64,000 nt of DNA from Alcaligenaceae bacterium (GCA_013416395.1 JACCEP010000003.1:62001-126000), one strand, 5' to 3'. Shown: positions 9,005-17,405, numbered from the stretch's first letter. The notes: generated by a model from the letters alone, not told the origin. Translations and numbers: made by a program.

Positions 9005-9184
9005 TGTTTGATAGCCCTTGAGTGTCTGCTGGAAATGGTATCCATTATTAGTAAATACGGAACAATCATTTCGCATTTTGTGTATTTATCTGCTTGCTCA
9101 CTTCTTTCATACTGAACCCGTCGAAACAAAGACTTAAACCAGGGCAGATCAATCGCCCACTTTATATCTCAACGGGATTCAATC

Positions 9185-9544
9185 ATGAAAGTAGTTACCA
9201 TCGCAGCCATCCTTGCCTTTTCTACAGTTGCTAGCGTTGCCAACGCAGAAATCAATACATCCACGACTCGCGCTCAAGTGGCGGCCGAGCTGCAAGCTGC
9301 CGCACAAGCGGGCCTTCTGCTGGGAGGTGAATCGTCGGTGTATCCGATGATTACTCACAGCTCAGACGAGAGCCGCGCTCAGGTTGTGGCCGAACTGGAA
9401 GCTGCCAAACAATCGGATGGCATCCTCCAAGGTGAGGCGTCCGTGTACCCAAGCATCACTCAAGGGTCTAACCTGAGCCGTGCTCAAGTGCTGAAAGAAT
9501 TAAAACAGTATGCGCGCACCGATTCGCCCGTTATTGAACACTAA
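9185..9544 (+). CDS. DUF4148 secreted protein, copy 1
   Basis: 119 residues with a Sec signal peptide (MKVVTIAAILAFSTVASVANA, cleavage after residue 21) and a mature part of about 98 residues. The mature part contains three repeats of the form (S/T)RAQV-x-x-EL-x-x-A, two of them followed by a Gly-Glu-x-SVYP segment. DUF4148 proteins are small periplasmic proteins common in Burkholderiales with no established function. Start follows from the signal peptide; upstream DNA is conserved in the second copy, implying a promoter of its own. It differs from copy 2 at only a few residues. Confidence 0.85.
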   Translation: MKVVTIAAILAFSTVASVANAEINTSTTRAQVAAELQAAAQAGLLLGGESSVYPMITHSSDESRAQVVAELEAAKQSDGILQGEASVYPSITQGSNLSRAQVLKELKQYARTDSPVIEH

Positions 9545-9552
9545 ATAGATTG

Positions 9553-9582
9553 TTAGGCTGCTTTCAGAAGCAGCCTAATTTT
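9553..9582 (+). terminator. Rho-independent terminator of DUF4148 copy 1
   Basis: Perfect 11 bp stem (TTAGGCTGCTT pairing with AAGCAGCCTAA), 4-base loop, followed by TTTT, 8 bases after the stop codon. Confidence 0.85.
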
Positions 9583-9667
9583 CTGCAGTGCTCCTAATAG
9601 GAGAATATTGAAATAACGTGCGCTTGGCCGGCGGTTTTCATATTCAAAGGCTGGTGCGCATAGCTCG

Positions 9668-9709
9668 CGTGGCCGCTCTGGTTTAGTTTGTAAAGCCGGA
9701 GCGGCCACG
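9668..9709. terminator. Long hairpin between convergent genes
   Basis: CGTGGCCGCTC pairs perfectly with GAGCGGCCACG, and the stem extends a few pairs inward. It lies between the DUF4148 gene and the convergent aldolase gene and could terminate the latter; there is no T-run. The similarity of the right long repeat stops inside the equivalent of this hairpin. Confidence 0.5.
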
Positions 9710-9724
9710 TGCATTATGAATAGA

Positions 9725-10510
9725 TCAATATCCTGCAGTGTCTTTTTTTAGCGTTTCCCCACTCGCTTTTTGTACCTGCGATACGCAGGCATTCTTCAGA
9801 AGCACTGCATCGCTAGCGGGGTTCACCATCTGAAAACCTTGCTTGATTCGCATGGCGCACATGTCGCCATCCCCACAATAAATACCTGTTGCGATCCCAC
9901 GATCCGCCGCCTTTTTGCGGATAGTTTCAATAGCTTCGCCCGCTTCACCTTGAGGGTCGTTTCCGATGCCGCCGCCATAGCTAATGCTTAGGTCGTTAGG
10001 GCCAATGAATACGCCGTCAATGCCAGGAACGCTTAGTATTTCGTCCAGATTTTCTACCGCTTGCTTTGATTCGATCATGATGAAAACGAGTATTTCGTCA
10101 TTGGCATGCTGGAAATAATCGGCGCCGCCGTACAAAAGGCCCCGTGGCGGCCCAAAAGAGCGCGTGCCTACGGGTGGATATCGGCAAGCGGAAACCACCA
10201 TTTTGGCGATTTCAGGCGTGTCTACTTGAGGGCAGATTACGCCGTAGGCACCTGCATCCAGCAACCGCATGATTTGCACCGCCTCTGATCCGCTTGGGCG
10301 CGCCAGTGGTATCGCATTGGTTGTAGAGACTGCCTGCAGCATGGTCAGTGCCTGCGCAAAATCAATCATGCCGTGCTGCAGGTCAATGGTTACCGCATCA
10401 AAGCCGCAGTTAGCGATTATTTCTGCCGAAAACGAGGAGGGGATGGCTGCCCATGCGTTGAGCGCTGTCTTGTTTGCTTTTAAAAGCTGCTTAAGTGTGT
10501 TTTTTCTCAT
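9725..10510 (-). CDS. HpcH/HpaI family aldolase (2-keto-3-deoxy sugar acid type)
   Basis: 261 residues of the metal-dependent class II pyruvate aldolase family. The catalytic His46 lies in DLQHG, Arg71 follows in LARPSG, and the metal ligands Glu147 (IMIES) and Asp173 (GPNDLS) are present. Family members split 2-keto-3-deoxy acids to pyruvate plus an aldehyde. Here the partner is a mandelate racemase-type acid-sugar dehydratase under the same LacI operator, which would make exactly such a substrate, so a role as 2-keto-3-deoxy-sugar-acid aldolase is inferred (RhmA/GarL-like). It lies 77 bp downstream of the Bug receptor gene and is probably co-transcribed with it. Confidence 0.85.
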   Translation of the reverse strand: MRKNTLKQLLKANKTALNAWAAIPSSFSAEIIANCGFDAVTIDLQHGMIDFAQALTMLQAVSTTNAIPLARPSGSEAVQIMRLLDAGAYGVICPQVDTPEIAKMVVSACRYPPVGTRSFGPPRGLLYGGADYFQHANDEILVFIMIESKQAVENLDEILSVPGIDGVFIGPNDLSISYGGGIGNDPQGEAGEAIETIRKKAADRGIATGIYCGDGDMCAMRIKQGFQMVNPASDAVLLKNACVSQVQKASGETLKKDTAGY

Positions 10511-10587
10511 TGTTTACTCTTGTTCGAAGGTGGCTGCACGGCGTCTGGCGCGTGTTCGTGTCACCCTCGTGGAAAATAGCCAACCTG

Positions 10588-11577
10588 TTAGTTGACGCGT
10601 ATGCCCAGTTTCTGTGTTAGATCGCCCATTTCTTTGGAATCTTTTTGCCAGACCTGGTTCATTTCTTCGGGTGTGGACGCGATAATTTCGTATCCTAGTG
10701 CTTCAGTCGGTTTGCTGAACTCTGGATCCTTCAGAATGTCCCTTATTTCCGTGGACAAACGATTGATGATCTTCGGGTCCGTTCCATTGCGCATGACGAG
10801 ACCCACCCAAATTACGTTGGTGAATCCGGGCACGCCAGCCTCTTCCATTGTCGGAACGTCAGGCAGTAGTGGCGAGCGTTTACTATCCGTGACTGCCAAA
10901 GCCCTCAACTTGCCTGACTTAACCAACCCAACAATAGATGGCAGGTTGTTGAACATAAGCGGAACCCGGCCGCCCATGATGTCGTTGAGCGACTCTGCAC
11001 TACCTTTATAAGGAATGTGCAACATTTCAATGCCCGCTGCCGTTTTAAATTGCTCGCCTGCCAGATGCATACTGTTTCCAGTGCCCGCTGACGCGAAACT
11101 TAATTTATCGGGATTGGCTTTGCCGTCGGCGATCAGGTCTTGCACAGTCTGGTAGGGCGTGCTCTCGCCAACTACCAATACATTGGGCATTTGATGGGTA
11201 ATGACCAGGGGCACCATGTCCTTCAACGGATCGAAGTTGGCAACCGGATAAATATAAGGGTTCACTGCAAGGGTGCTACCTGAGCCGTAAAGAATCGTGT
11301 AACCATCAGCAGGTCTGTCTGCTGCGTATGCTGACCCCAAAATACCGTTTGCACCAGGGCGATTATCAACAATGACCGATTGCCCAAGACGCTTGCCTAG
11401 TTCTTGAGCGAGGCCGCGGGTAAAGCCATCTGCCGTTCCTCCTGGTGGGAACGGCACGACGATGGTAAGCGGCTTTTGAGGATAAGCGTCAGCGTGAGCG
11501 GGCATGACAAACGCAGATGCTATTGTGCCCGCCATTAGCGCGATAGCCAGTAAAGACTTAGGTTTTGTTTTGATCAT
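10588..11577 (-). CDS. Bug-family periplasmic binding protein (TTT receptor)
   Basis: 329 residues with a signal peptide (about residues 1-29, ending PAHA) and the Bug/TctC signature YPQKPLTIVVPFPPGGTAD. A ribosome site (AAGGAG) precedes the start. Bug proteins bind carboxylates such as citrate, glutarate or sugar acids and pass them to a TctAB membrane pair; no tctA or tctB occurs in the window, as is common for the many orphan Bug receptors in Alcaligenaceae. Divergent from the LacI gene with a shared operator, so it probably delivers or senses the acid sugar handled by the neighbouring dehydratase and aldolase. Confidence 0.88.
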   Translation of the reverse strand: MIKTKPKSLLAIALMAGTIASAFVMPAHADAYPQKPLTIVVPFPPGGTADGFTRGLAQELGKRLGQSVIVDNRPGANGILGSAYAADRPADGYTILYGSGSTLAVNPYIYPVANFDPLKDMVPLVITHQMPNVLVVGESTPYQTVQDLIADGKANPDKLSFASAGTGNSMHLAGEQFKTAAGIEMLHIPYKGSAESLNDIMGGRVPLMFNNLPSIVGLVKSGKLRALAVTDSKRSPLLPDVPTMEEAGVPGFTNVIWVGLVMRNGTDPKIINRLSTEIRDILKDPEFSKPTEALGYEIIASTPEEMNQVWQKDSKEMGDLTQKLGIRVN

Positions 11578-11735
11578 TGATGTCTCCTTACGAATCGTTC
11601 AGGTACCCGAATAACTCAAAAAAAATACGGTCATAGTCGATGCTCCGAACTTCTGGCGTAGATAAACGAAGTGGCTCATCAATGACTTGGTGCTGAAATG
11701 ACCATTTAGGGGTATTTATGGATGCTCTCGGCCTG

Positions 11736-11749
11736 TGTTACCGGTAACA
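11736..11749. promoter_or_regulatory. LacI/GntR-type operator palindrome
   Basis: A perfect 14 bp palindrome TGTTACCGGTAACA lies in the 222 bp divergent region, 50 bp before the LacI start and about 160 bp before the Bug start. It is almost the same as the core of the operator bound by the E. coli gluconate repressor GntR, a LacI-family protein. It should control both arms of the cassette. Confidence 0.75.
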
Positions 11750-11799
11750 TTGAGGGTATGCTAGAGCGTTTTTAAGAAAGCGCGCCATTAGGAAAAACC

Positions 11800-12861
11800 A
11801 TGACACGCAGTAATTCTTTACGCGCATCGCGACGAAAAGCGGGTGCTTACACCATCCATGATGTTGCCGCTTTGGCAGGCGTTTCAGCCATTACGGTTTC
11901 GCGGTACTTCAATGCGCCCGAAAAAGTGTCGGAGGGGCTGCGTGAAAAACTGCGCGAGATCATAGATCGTATTGGTTATGTACCTAGCCAGGTGGCAGGC
12001 GGACTCGCATCCGGTCATGGCAGAGTTGTATGCGCCGTCATGCAAAATATTGCCAGCTCCACGTTTGCCGGCTTGGTCAAGGGTATGACCGATGAGCTTC
12101 GGGCTTCGGGGTTGCAGCTCTTACTTGCAAATGCACAGTATTCACGCGAACTCGAAGAGCAAGCCATCCGCACATTTGTGGGTTGGCATCCGACGGCACT
12201 TATTCTCACGCGCGATGATCACACGCCAGCCGCAGAGGCCATGTTGCGTGGACTTAATGTGCCCATTGTCGAAGCTTGGGGCGTAGCGAAAGGGCGGCCT
12301 TTTCATCAGGTAGGGTTTCCTAACGTTGAAACGGGCGGCACGCTTGCCGAGCATTTTCTTGAGCAAGGTGCCACGCGTATTCAGTTTGTTATGCCGTCAA
12401 ACCCTGAAGACTTTCGCGCGGAGCAGCGTGCGCGTGGTTTTGCCGAGCAGATGAAGCGCGCTGGCTTTACACCACACATACAGGTAGCCCAGCATGATGA
12501 TGAGTTTGACGCCGGAGCTTTCTGTATCGCCTCGCTGGCCGCTCAAGCAAAAAGCGCTCGCGCTCAAGCATTGATTTTTGCCAGTGACAATATGGCGGCA
12601 GGCGCCATTTTGCATGCCGAGGAATGCGGCCTCTCGTTGCCGCGTGATTGTGCCATAGCTGGGTTTGGTGACGCTGCATTCGCTGCGCGCCTCAAGCCGG
12701 CACTTACTACGCTGCGGCCGGCGCGTTACGAAATAGGGCAACAAGCCGCTCGAACGGTATTGGCGTTGTTAGCTGCAGATCCTGCTGCGAAAGTGGGGAT
12801 GATTCAAGAACTGTTGCCATGCGAGTTGCTGGTGCGTGAGAGCAGTTTGGTGCATCTTTGA
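11800..12861 (+). CDS. LacI-family transcriptional repressor of the acid-sugar cassette
   Basis: 353 residues. The N-terminal helix-turn-helix with hinge is clear (YTIHDVAALAGVSAITVSRYFNAPEKVSE, about residues 17-45, then IGYVPSQVAGGLASG), followed by a periplasmic-binding-protein-like effector domain. It most resembles the gluconate/idonate regulators GntR and IdnR of the LacI family, consistent with the GntR-like operator upstream. Effector is probably the transported acid or its keto-deoxy product. The dehydratase gene follows 72 bp downstream on the same strand. Confidence 0.88.
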   Translation: MTRSNSLRASRRKAGAYTIHDVAALAGVSAITVSRYFNAPEKVSEGLREKLREIIDRIGYVPSQVAGGLASGHGRVVCAVMQNIASSTFAGLVKGMTDELRASGLQLLLANAQYSRELEEQAIRTFVGWHPTALILTRDDHTPAAEAMLRGLNVPIVEAWGVAKGRPFHQVGFPNVETGGTLAEHFLEQGATRIQFVMPSNPEDFRAEQRARGFAEQMKRAGFTPHIQVAQHDDEFDAGAFCIASLAAQAKSARAQALIFASDNMAAGAILHAEECGLSLPRDCAIAGFGDAAFAARLKPALTTLRPARYEIGQQAARTVLALLAADPAAKVGMIQELLPCELLVRESSLVHL

Positions 12862-12933
12862 AATTAGCCGAGAGAGCCTGTACCTCGAAAATTTATTTTG
12901 AAATCAGACACTACAAAAGGAGGACCAGGTCTG

Positions 12934-14112
12934 ATGGAGTTTGTAGATAACAATTTCGTGCCAGAGGGCATCAAGATCGACAGGCTTGATGTTTTTGTCT
13001 TTCGCTGCCCCGCAATTCCGCCGATCCAGACGTCTTTTGGAACCATGCATGATCGACCCGCAGTGCTAGTAAGGGTAAAAGACGAACACGGGACTGAAGG
13101 ATGGGGAGAGATCTGGTGCAATTTCCCGACGGTTGGTGCAGAGCATCGCGCGCGGCTGACTCTAGCTTACGGTCGCCCGCTTATAGAGGGTAAAACATGG
13201 TCGCGTCCTGAGGATGCTTCGCATGAAATGTATGCCAGATTGCAGGTGCTCATGTTGCAGACAGGTGAGTCAGGACCATTGCATCAGATGATGGCAGGTA
13301 TTGATACTGCGATTTGGGATTTGTTTGCACGCCGTGCTGAGCTACCGCTATGGCAGTATCTTGGCGGTGCGCCGGGTTCTGACAAGGTGCGTGTCTATGC
13401 ATCCGGCATCAACCCCACTCAGCCAGAATTACTTGCAGTTGCCCGGCAAGAAGAGGGCTTTCGCGACTTTAAGCTTAAGGTCGGTTTTGGCTTGGAGCGC
13501 GATCTGGAAAACCTCAGTCGCATGCGCCAGGCATTGAGTGCCGAAGCTCGTCTAATGGTGGATGCAAACCAGGCCTGGAGCTTGGGAGAGGCGCAAAAGG
13601 CAGGCGATGTTTTGTCTGCTTTTGATCTGCTTTGGCTCGAAGAGCCGCTACGGGCCAACGCACCTATTGATCACTGGTTAGCGCTGGCAAAGACGTTGCC
13701 TATACAACTTGCAGGCGGTGAAAACCTTGACAGCCAAGAGCGTTTTCAGGATTTCATCGACTCCGGCGCAATGTCAGTCATACAGCCCGATGTGGGCAAA
13801 TGGGGCGGCATAACGGGTTGTTTACAGGTGGCGCGCTCCGCCGTTCGATCGGGGCGTTGGTATTGTCCGCACTGGTTGGGGGCGGGGATTGGTCTTGCAG
13901 CGTCTATGCATTTGAAGGCGGCAGTTGGTGGGCCTGGATATGTAGAAATCGACGCCAACGCTAATCCCCTGCGAGAAATGCTGGCACGGCCAGAGTTTCA
14001 GGTCACGGATGGGTGCGTGTGGCTTGGCACTACACCTGGGCTTGGCGTAGTGCCCGATCTTCAGGCAGCGCGGAGATTTCGCGTAACTTCGGCGCCGATA
14101 AAGGATGATTGA
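12934..14112 (+). CDS. Mandelate racemase/muconate lactonizing enzyme family dehydratase
   Basis: 392 residues. ATG 12934 is chosen because an AAAGGAGG ribosome site sits 10 bp upstream; a TTG at 12898 lies before that site. Enolase-superfamily residues are visible: Lys180/Lys182 in the KxK motif (DFKLKVG), metal ligands Asp210, Glu236 and Glu263, and an Asp286/His313 dyad (QPDVGKWGG, CPHWLGAG). KxK plus the His-Asp dyad defines the mandelate racemase subgroup, most of which dehydrate acid sugars (galactarate, rhamnonate, and similar) to 2-keto-3-deoxy acids. The paired aldolase supports dehydratase rather than racemase function. Exact sugar acid cannot be read from sequence. Confidence 0.87.
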   Translation: MEFVDNNFVPEGIKIDRLDVFVFRCPAIPPIQTSFGTMHDRPAVLVRVKDEHGTEGWGEIWCNFPTVGAEHRARLTLAYGRPLIEGKTWSRPEDASHEMYARLQVLMLQTGESGPLHQMMAGIDTAIWDLFARRAELPLWQYLGGAPGSDKVRVYASGINPTQPELLAVARQEEGFRDFKLKVGFGLERDLENLSRMRQALSAEARLMVDANQAWSLGEAQKAGDVLSAFDLLWLEEPLRANAPIDHWLALAKTLPIQLAGGENLDSQERFQDFIDSGAMSVIQPDVGKWGGITGCLQVARSAVRSGRWYCPHWLGAGIGLAASMHLKAAVGGPGYVEIDANANPLREMLARPEFQVTDGCVWLGTTPGLGVVPDLQAARRFRVTSAPIKDD

Positions 14113-14480
14113 TCGTTTGGCGTTGAATGGGGATCTCCCACATCACAGAACCGCTGCTATGCAGCAGTTTGCCATCCTTTACGAGGAGCGATTCACTCAG
14201 GCTTATTCCTATCACGACCCAGAGTCACTGAGAAGATAGGCAGATCAATGGTTCATCTAAACCGCCTGAAGAATTCTGACACTCTCTTGTAGCTTGCTGC
14301 GTTAACAACAAGGACAAACAAAATCTGAAAAACGTACCCATTGTTAGTGAGCATGGAACAATTATTTCGTATTTTGTGTATTTATCTGCTTGCTCGCTTC
14401 TTTCATACTAAACCCGTCGAAACAAAGACTTAAACCTGAGCGAATTAATCGCTCACTTTACATCTCAATAGGGTTCAATC

Positions 14481-14840
14481 ATGAAAGTAGTTACCATCGC
14501 AGCTATCCTTGCCTTTTCTACCGTTGCTAGCGTTGCCAACGCAGAAATCAATACATCTACGACGCGCGCCCACGTTGCGGCCGAGCTGCAAGCTGCCGCA
14601 CAAGCAGGCCTTCTGCTGGGAGGCGAATCGTCGGTGTATCCCATGATCACTCACAGCTCAGACCAGAGCCGCGTTCAGGTTATGGCCGAACTGGAAGCTG
14701 CCAAACAATCGGATGGCATCCTCCAGGGTGAGGCATCCGTATACCCCAGCATCACTGAAGGGTCGCAGGTAAGCCGTGCTCAAGTGCTGAAAGAATTAAA
14801 ACAGTATGCGCGCACCGATTCGCCCGTTATTGAACACTAA
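14481..14840 (+). CDS. DUF4148 secreted protein, copy 2
   Basis: 119 residues, the same length as copy 1, with the same signal peptide and the same three (S/T)RxxV-x-x-EL repeats. Differences are few and mostly conservative (for example RVQVMAELEA in the second repeat, and EGSQVSRAQ before the third). Both copies are intact, so both may be expressed. Function unknown for the family; periplasmic location follows from the signal peptide. Confidence 0.85.
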   Translation: MKVVTIAAILAFSTVASVANAEINTSTTRAHVAAELQAAAQAGLLLGGESSVYPMITHSSDQSRVQVMAELEAAKQSDGILQGEASVYPSITEGSQVSRAQVLKELKQYARTDSPVIEH

Positions 14841-14848
14841 ACCGATTG

Positions 14849-14878
14849 TTAGGCTGCGTCCAGGAGCAGCCTAATTTT
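14849..14878 (+). terminator. Rho-independent terminator of DUF4148 copy 2
   Basis: TTAGGCTGC pairs with GCAGCCTAA, followed by TTTT. Compared with copy 1 the outer nine base pairs are identical while the inner stem has mutated, leaving an 8-base loop. Confidence 0.8.
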
Positions 14879-15082
14879 GTGCAGTGCTCCTATTACGCAG
14901 CAGAGTATTAAAATGACGTGCGCTTGACCGTCGGTCTTCATATTAACAGGCCGGTGCACATAGTTAGCGTGGCTGCTCTGGGTTTTTTTACACTGGTAAT
15001 CCATGTCTGCTCGCCAAACGCATGACGTTGCTAAAGCTGCTGCCACCGCCTGTGGCTTCGATGAAGAGAGGATTGATTCTAC

Positions 15083-15098
15083 GTACGTTAAAGCGTAC
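15083..15098. promoter_or_regulatory. Candidate Phd/YefM operator
   Basis: Inverted repeat GTACG-N6-CGTAC lies 27 bp upstream of the antitoxin start. Phd/YefM antitoxins repress their own operons by binding short palindromes with GTAC-like cores. Confidence 0.4.
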
Positions 15099-15124
15099 CA
15101 TTGAGATCTCTTTGGAGACCTACA

Positions 15125-15370
15125 ATGTCCAAAACCATGACTGCGAGCGAGGCACGGGCGAACCTGTACCGTCTTATAGACCAAACTGCCGAGTCCCATC
15201 AACCTATTCGAATCGCCGGCAAGCGCACGAGTGCCGTGCTAGTCTCAGAGGCCGATTGGGACGCCATTCAAGAGACTCTGTATCTGGTTTCTGTGCCCGG
15301 TATGCGCGACTCAATCAGAGAAGGCATGGCAGAGCCCCTAGAAAAAAGCGCAAGGGAGCTTGACTGGTGA
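15125..15370 (+). CDS. Phd/YefM-type antitoxin
   Basis: 81 residues from ATG 15125, preceded by GGAG. The N-terminal DNA-binding part MTASEARANLYRLIDQ is diagnostic of the Phd/YefM family; the C-terminal part (residues ~45-81, rich in acidic and Arg residues) should wrap the toxin. It neutralises the downstream YoeB-like RNase and represses the operon. The stop codon overlaps the toxin's GTG start, giving translational coupling with antitoxin made first. Confidence 0.9.
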   Translation: MSKTMTASEARANLYRLIDQTAESHQPIRIAGKRTSAVLVSEADWDAIQETLYLVSVPGMRDSIREGMAEPLEKSARELDW

Positions 15371-15630
15371 GTTGGCAGGTTGTCTTCGCAAATGCCGCGC
15401 TCAAAGATGCGAAAAAAGTTGCTGCGGCCGGTTTAAAAACCAAAGTGCAAACGCTGATTGCGCTGCTAGAGGCTGATCCGTTTCAGAATCCACCGCCTTA
15501 CGAAAAGCTGATCGGCGATCTTGCCGGTGCGTATTCCCGGCGTATTAACATCCAGCATCGGTTAGTGTATGAGGTGTTCGTTAAAGAACATGTTGTTCGT
15601 GTTTTGAGGATGTGGACCCATTACGAGTAA
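15367..15630 (+). CDS. YoeB/Txe-family ribosome-dependent mRNase toxin
   Basis: 87 residues from a GTG start that overlaps the antitoxin stop (GTGA). It ends RVLRMWTHYE, the hallmark C-terminus of YoeB, containing the catalytic His-Tyr pair; a Glu in the mid region (PPYEKLIGDLAGAYSRRIN) and the Arg of YSRRI complete the active-site set. YoeB cuts mRNA in the ribosomal A site when the antitoxin is degraded. The pair is intact and sits 140 bp after the right long repeat. Confidence 0.92.
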   Translation: MSWQVVFANAALKDAKKVAAAGLKTKVQTLIALLEADPFQNPPPYEKLIGDLAGAYSRRINIQHRLVYEVFVKEHVVRVLRMWTHYE

Positions 15631-15763
15631 CCGCCGGGAACACACGCTGATATATTCACCCAATGAATCAACACCCGCAATACCGGAACTTCACTCTTTA
15701 TGGTTCCATGGGTACAGTGACCTTTCAATCTAAAAAAATCTAACACCCTACAAGGAGCATCTC

Positions 15764-16288
15764 TTGGCACGCATACCTTATGCCGATATTGGCAGTGAAG
15801 AGGCCCGCCCACTGGTGGAGCGCATAACAAAAGAGCGGGGCAGTGTTCTGCACCTGTATCAGATGTTGCTGCATAGCCCGCCTATTGCAGAAGGTTGGCT
15901 AAATTACCTGACTGCTGTGAGGCAGAAGTCCAGCCTTAATGGCGCTATTCGTGAACTGGTGATTGTGCGCATTGCCCAGATTAACGGGGCTCCGTATGAG
16001 GCAGAGCAGCATATACCGATTGCGCTGAAAGAAGGGATTACGCAGCAGCAGATCGACGATCTTGAAACGTGGCAGACGTCTGATAGTTTCAATGAGGTTG
16101 AGCGGCGTGTGCTTGGGCTTGCCGAAGAAATGACCAGAAATGTGCAGGTCGACAAAAAGCTGGTGCAAGATTTAAGCGGTGACTTCTCTCATACCGAGCT
16201 GGTGGAGCTGGTCGCCACGATTGGGGCGTACAACATGGTTTCGCGGTTTCTGGAAGCGTTTGATATTCATAGTGATGATGCCCGTTGA
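15764..16288 (+). CDS. Carboxymuconolactone decarboxylase (CMD) family protein
   Basis: 174 residues starting at a TTG with an AAGGAG ribosome site 6 bp upstream; no ATG fits. The CMD core is recognisable (LNGAIRELVIVRIAQINGAPYEAEQH). The peroxidase-type CxxC of AhpD members is absent and the YE-x-x-x-H element remains, so it is not an alkylhydroperoxidase but closer to the carboxymuconolactone decarboxylase-like group often found beside aromatic or terpenoid catabolic genes. It is convergent with the Bug-SDR-SDR operon and probably related to it in function. Confidence 0.8.
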   Translation: MARIPYADIGSEEARPLVERITKERGSVLHLYQMLLHSPPIAEGWLNYLTAVRQKSSLNGAIRELVIVRIAQINGAPYEAEQHIPIALKEGITQQQIDDLETWQTSDSFNEVERRVLGLAEEMTRNVQVDKKLVQDLSGDFSHTELVELVATIGAYNMVSRFLEAFDIHSDDAR

Positions 16289-16309
16289 CGTTTGTCGACG
16301 TGTTTACCG

Positions 16310-16353
16310 CAAAGAGCGCTGTCCGGTGTTACCAGACGGCGCTCTTTGGTTTT
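16310..16353. terminator. Bidirectional terminator between CMD and Bug genes
   Basis: AAAGAGCGC pairs with GCGCTCTTT in a long interrupted hairpin, followed by TTTT on the plus strand. It lies exactly between two convergent genes and overlaps the Bug stop codon. Confidence 0.8.
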
Positions 16354-17317
16354 ACTGATTCAAGCTTTTAACGGCGTCGCCAAACAGGGCTTTTTGCCCG
16401 GCAAGATACTCTTTGTATTCTTGTGGGTTCAGCAGTTTTACTTGTGCGCCCATTACTGCCAGGTTCTTGGCAATTTCTTCACCATATTTTTCGTCGACCT
16501 TTTTGGCGGCTTCATAAATGGTGTTTATCACCTCAGGCGGTGTGCCTGCGGGTGCCAATATGCCGTAATAAGCTGGGCTGCCCATGTTGTAGCCCAGCTC
16601 TTTAAGGGTTGGCACGTCAGGATAGGCTTTCAGCCGCGTTTCGCCAAATACCGCCAGTGGCTTCAAGGTGCCTGCCTGAATATGCGCCTGTGCGGGTGCG
16701 GTGGCGCTCGAGGCCATGTCTACGTGGCCACCCAGCAGTGCGGTAATGGCTGGCGCACTGCCTTTGTAGGGAATATGACGCCATTTAACACCGGCTTCGT
16801 TGGTAAACGCCTCGGCCAGCAAGTGCGTAATGCCCATTGCGCCGGAACTGGTGAACGTGACTTCATCAGGCTTGTCTTTAGAGTGTTTCACCAGTTCGTC
16901 TATGGAGTTCCATCCCGAGCTTGACGACACCACCAGCATAAACCCACCCTCGGTGAAGGCAGCAATCGGCTCGAAATCGTCTGTGGAATATTTGACGTCT
17001 TTATTTGCAAGTGGCACGACGACGATGGAGCCTGGCGAGGTGCCGACCAGGGTGTAGCCGTCAGGGGCACTGTTGGCAACCGACCCCGCGCCGATTGCGC
17101 CGCCTGCACCGGGCTTGTAGATCAGCATGACTTGCTGGCCCAGAAACTCGTGCATGCGTTCCAGATAGGGGCGCAACATGTTGTCAGTGTCACCAGGTTG
17201 AAAGGGGATGATGACTTGTATGGGTTTTGCAGGGAATTTGTCAGCAGCTACGGTGGTTGATGTTGCGAATGTTGTGAGGGCAACGGCGCAAAGTGTGGTT
17301 ATCCATTTAATTTTCAT
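16352..17317 (-). CDS. Bug-family periplasmic binding protein
   Basis: 321 residues with a signal peptide (MKIKWITTLCAVALTTFATS..VAA) and the Bug opening KFPAKPIQVIIPFQPGDTDN. The usual PPGG after the first strand is QPGD here, a deviation shared by a minority of TctC-like receptors. A GGAG ribosome site precedes the ATG. It closes a minus-strand operon after two SDR genes and is probably the receptor for the compound they oxidise. No TctAB partner is in the window. Confidence 0.87.
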   Translation of the reverse strand: MKIKWITTLCAVALTTFATSTTVAADKFPAKPIQVIIPFQPGDTDNMLRPYLERMHEFLGQQVMLIYKPGAGGAIGAGSVANSAPDGYTLVGTSPGSIVVVPLANKDVKYSTDDFEPIAAFTEGGFMLVVSSSSGWNSIDELVKHSKDKPDEVTFTSSGAMGITHLLAEAFTNEAGVKWRHIPYKGSAPAITALLGGHVDMASSATAPAQAHIQAGTLKPLAVFGETRLKAYPDVPTLKELGYNMGSPAYYGILAPAGTPPEVINTIYEAAKKVDEKYGEEIAKNLAVMGAQVKLLNPQEYKEYLAGQKALFGDAVKSLNQ

Positions 17318-17405
17318 GAATGTCTCCTTCGTTGGGTAAAGCTGTTTTTATAAATAAGTGGGTATGGGTTGGCTTGGCGCAGAGCGCAGCATCACCCATG
17401 GCGTG

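Larger units (their letters stand above)
9038..9682 (+). repeat. Long direct repeat, left copy (DUF4148 unit)
   Basis: This segment matches 14334-14982 in the same orientation. From the left boundary through the DUF4148 gene and its terminator the two copies keep one constant offset of 5296 bp, so they align there without gaps; small indels appear only beyond about 9590. It contains upstream promoter DNA, the whole gene, and the hairpin. Divergence is modest, so the duplication is neither brand new nor ancient. Confidence 0.9.
14334..14982 (+). repeat. Long direct repeat, right copy (DUF4148 unit)
   Basis: Second copy of the segment at 9038-9682. The similarity begins abruptly about 220 bp after the dehydratase stop and ends within the sequence matching the left-hand hairpin. 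Together the two copies bracket the whole aldolase/Bug/LacI/dehydratase cassette. Confidence 0.9.

Noticed and set aside
12898-12933. TTG at 12898 as start of the mandelate racemase-family gene
   Set aside because: The strong AAAGGAGG site lies downstream of this TTG and correctly spaced before ATG 12934.
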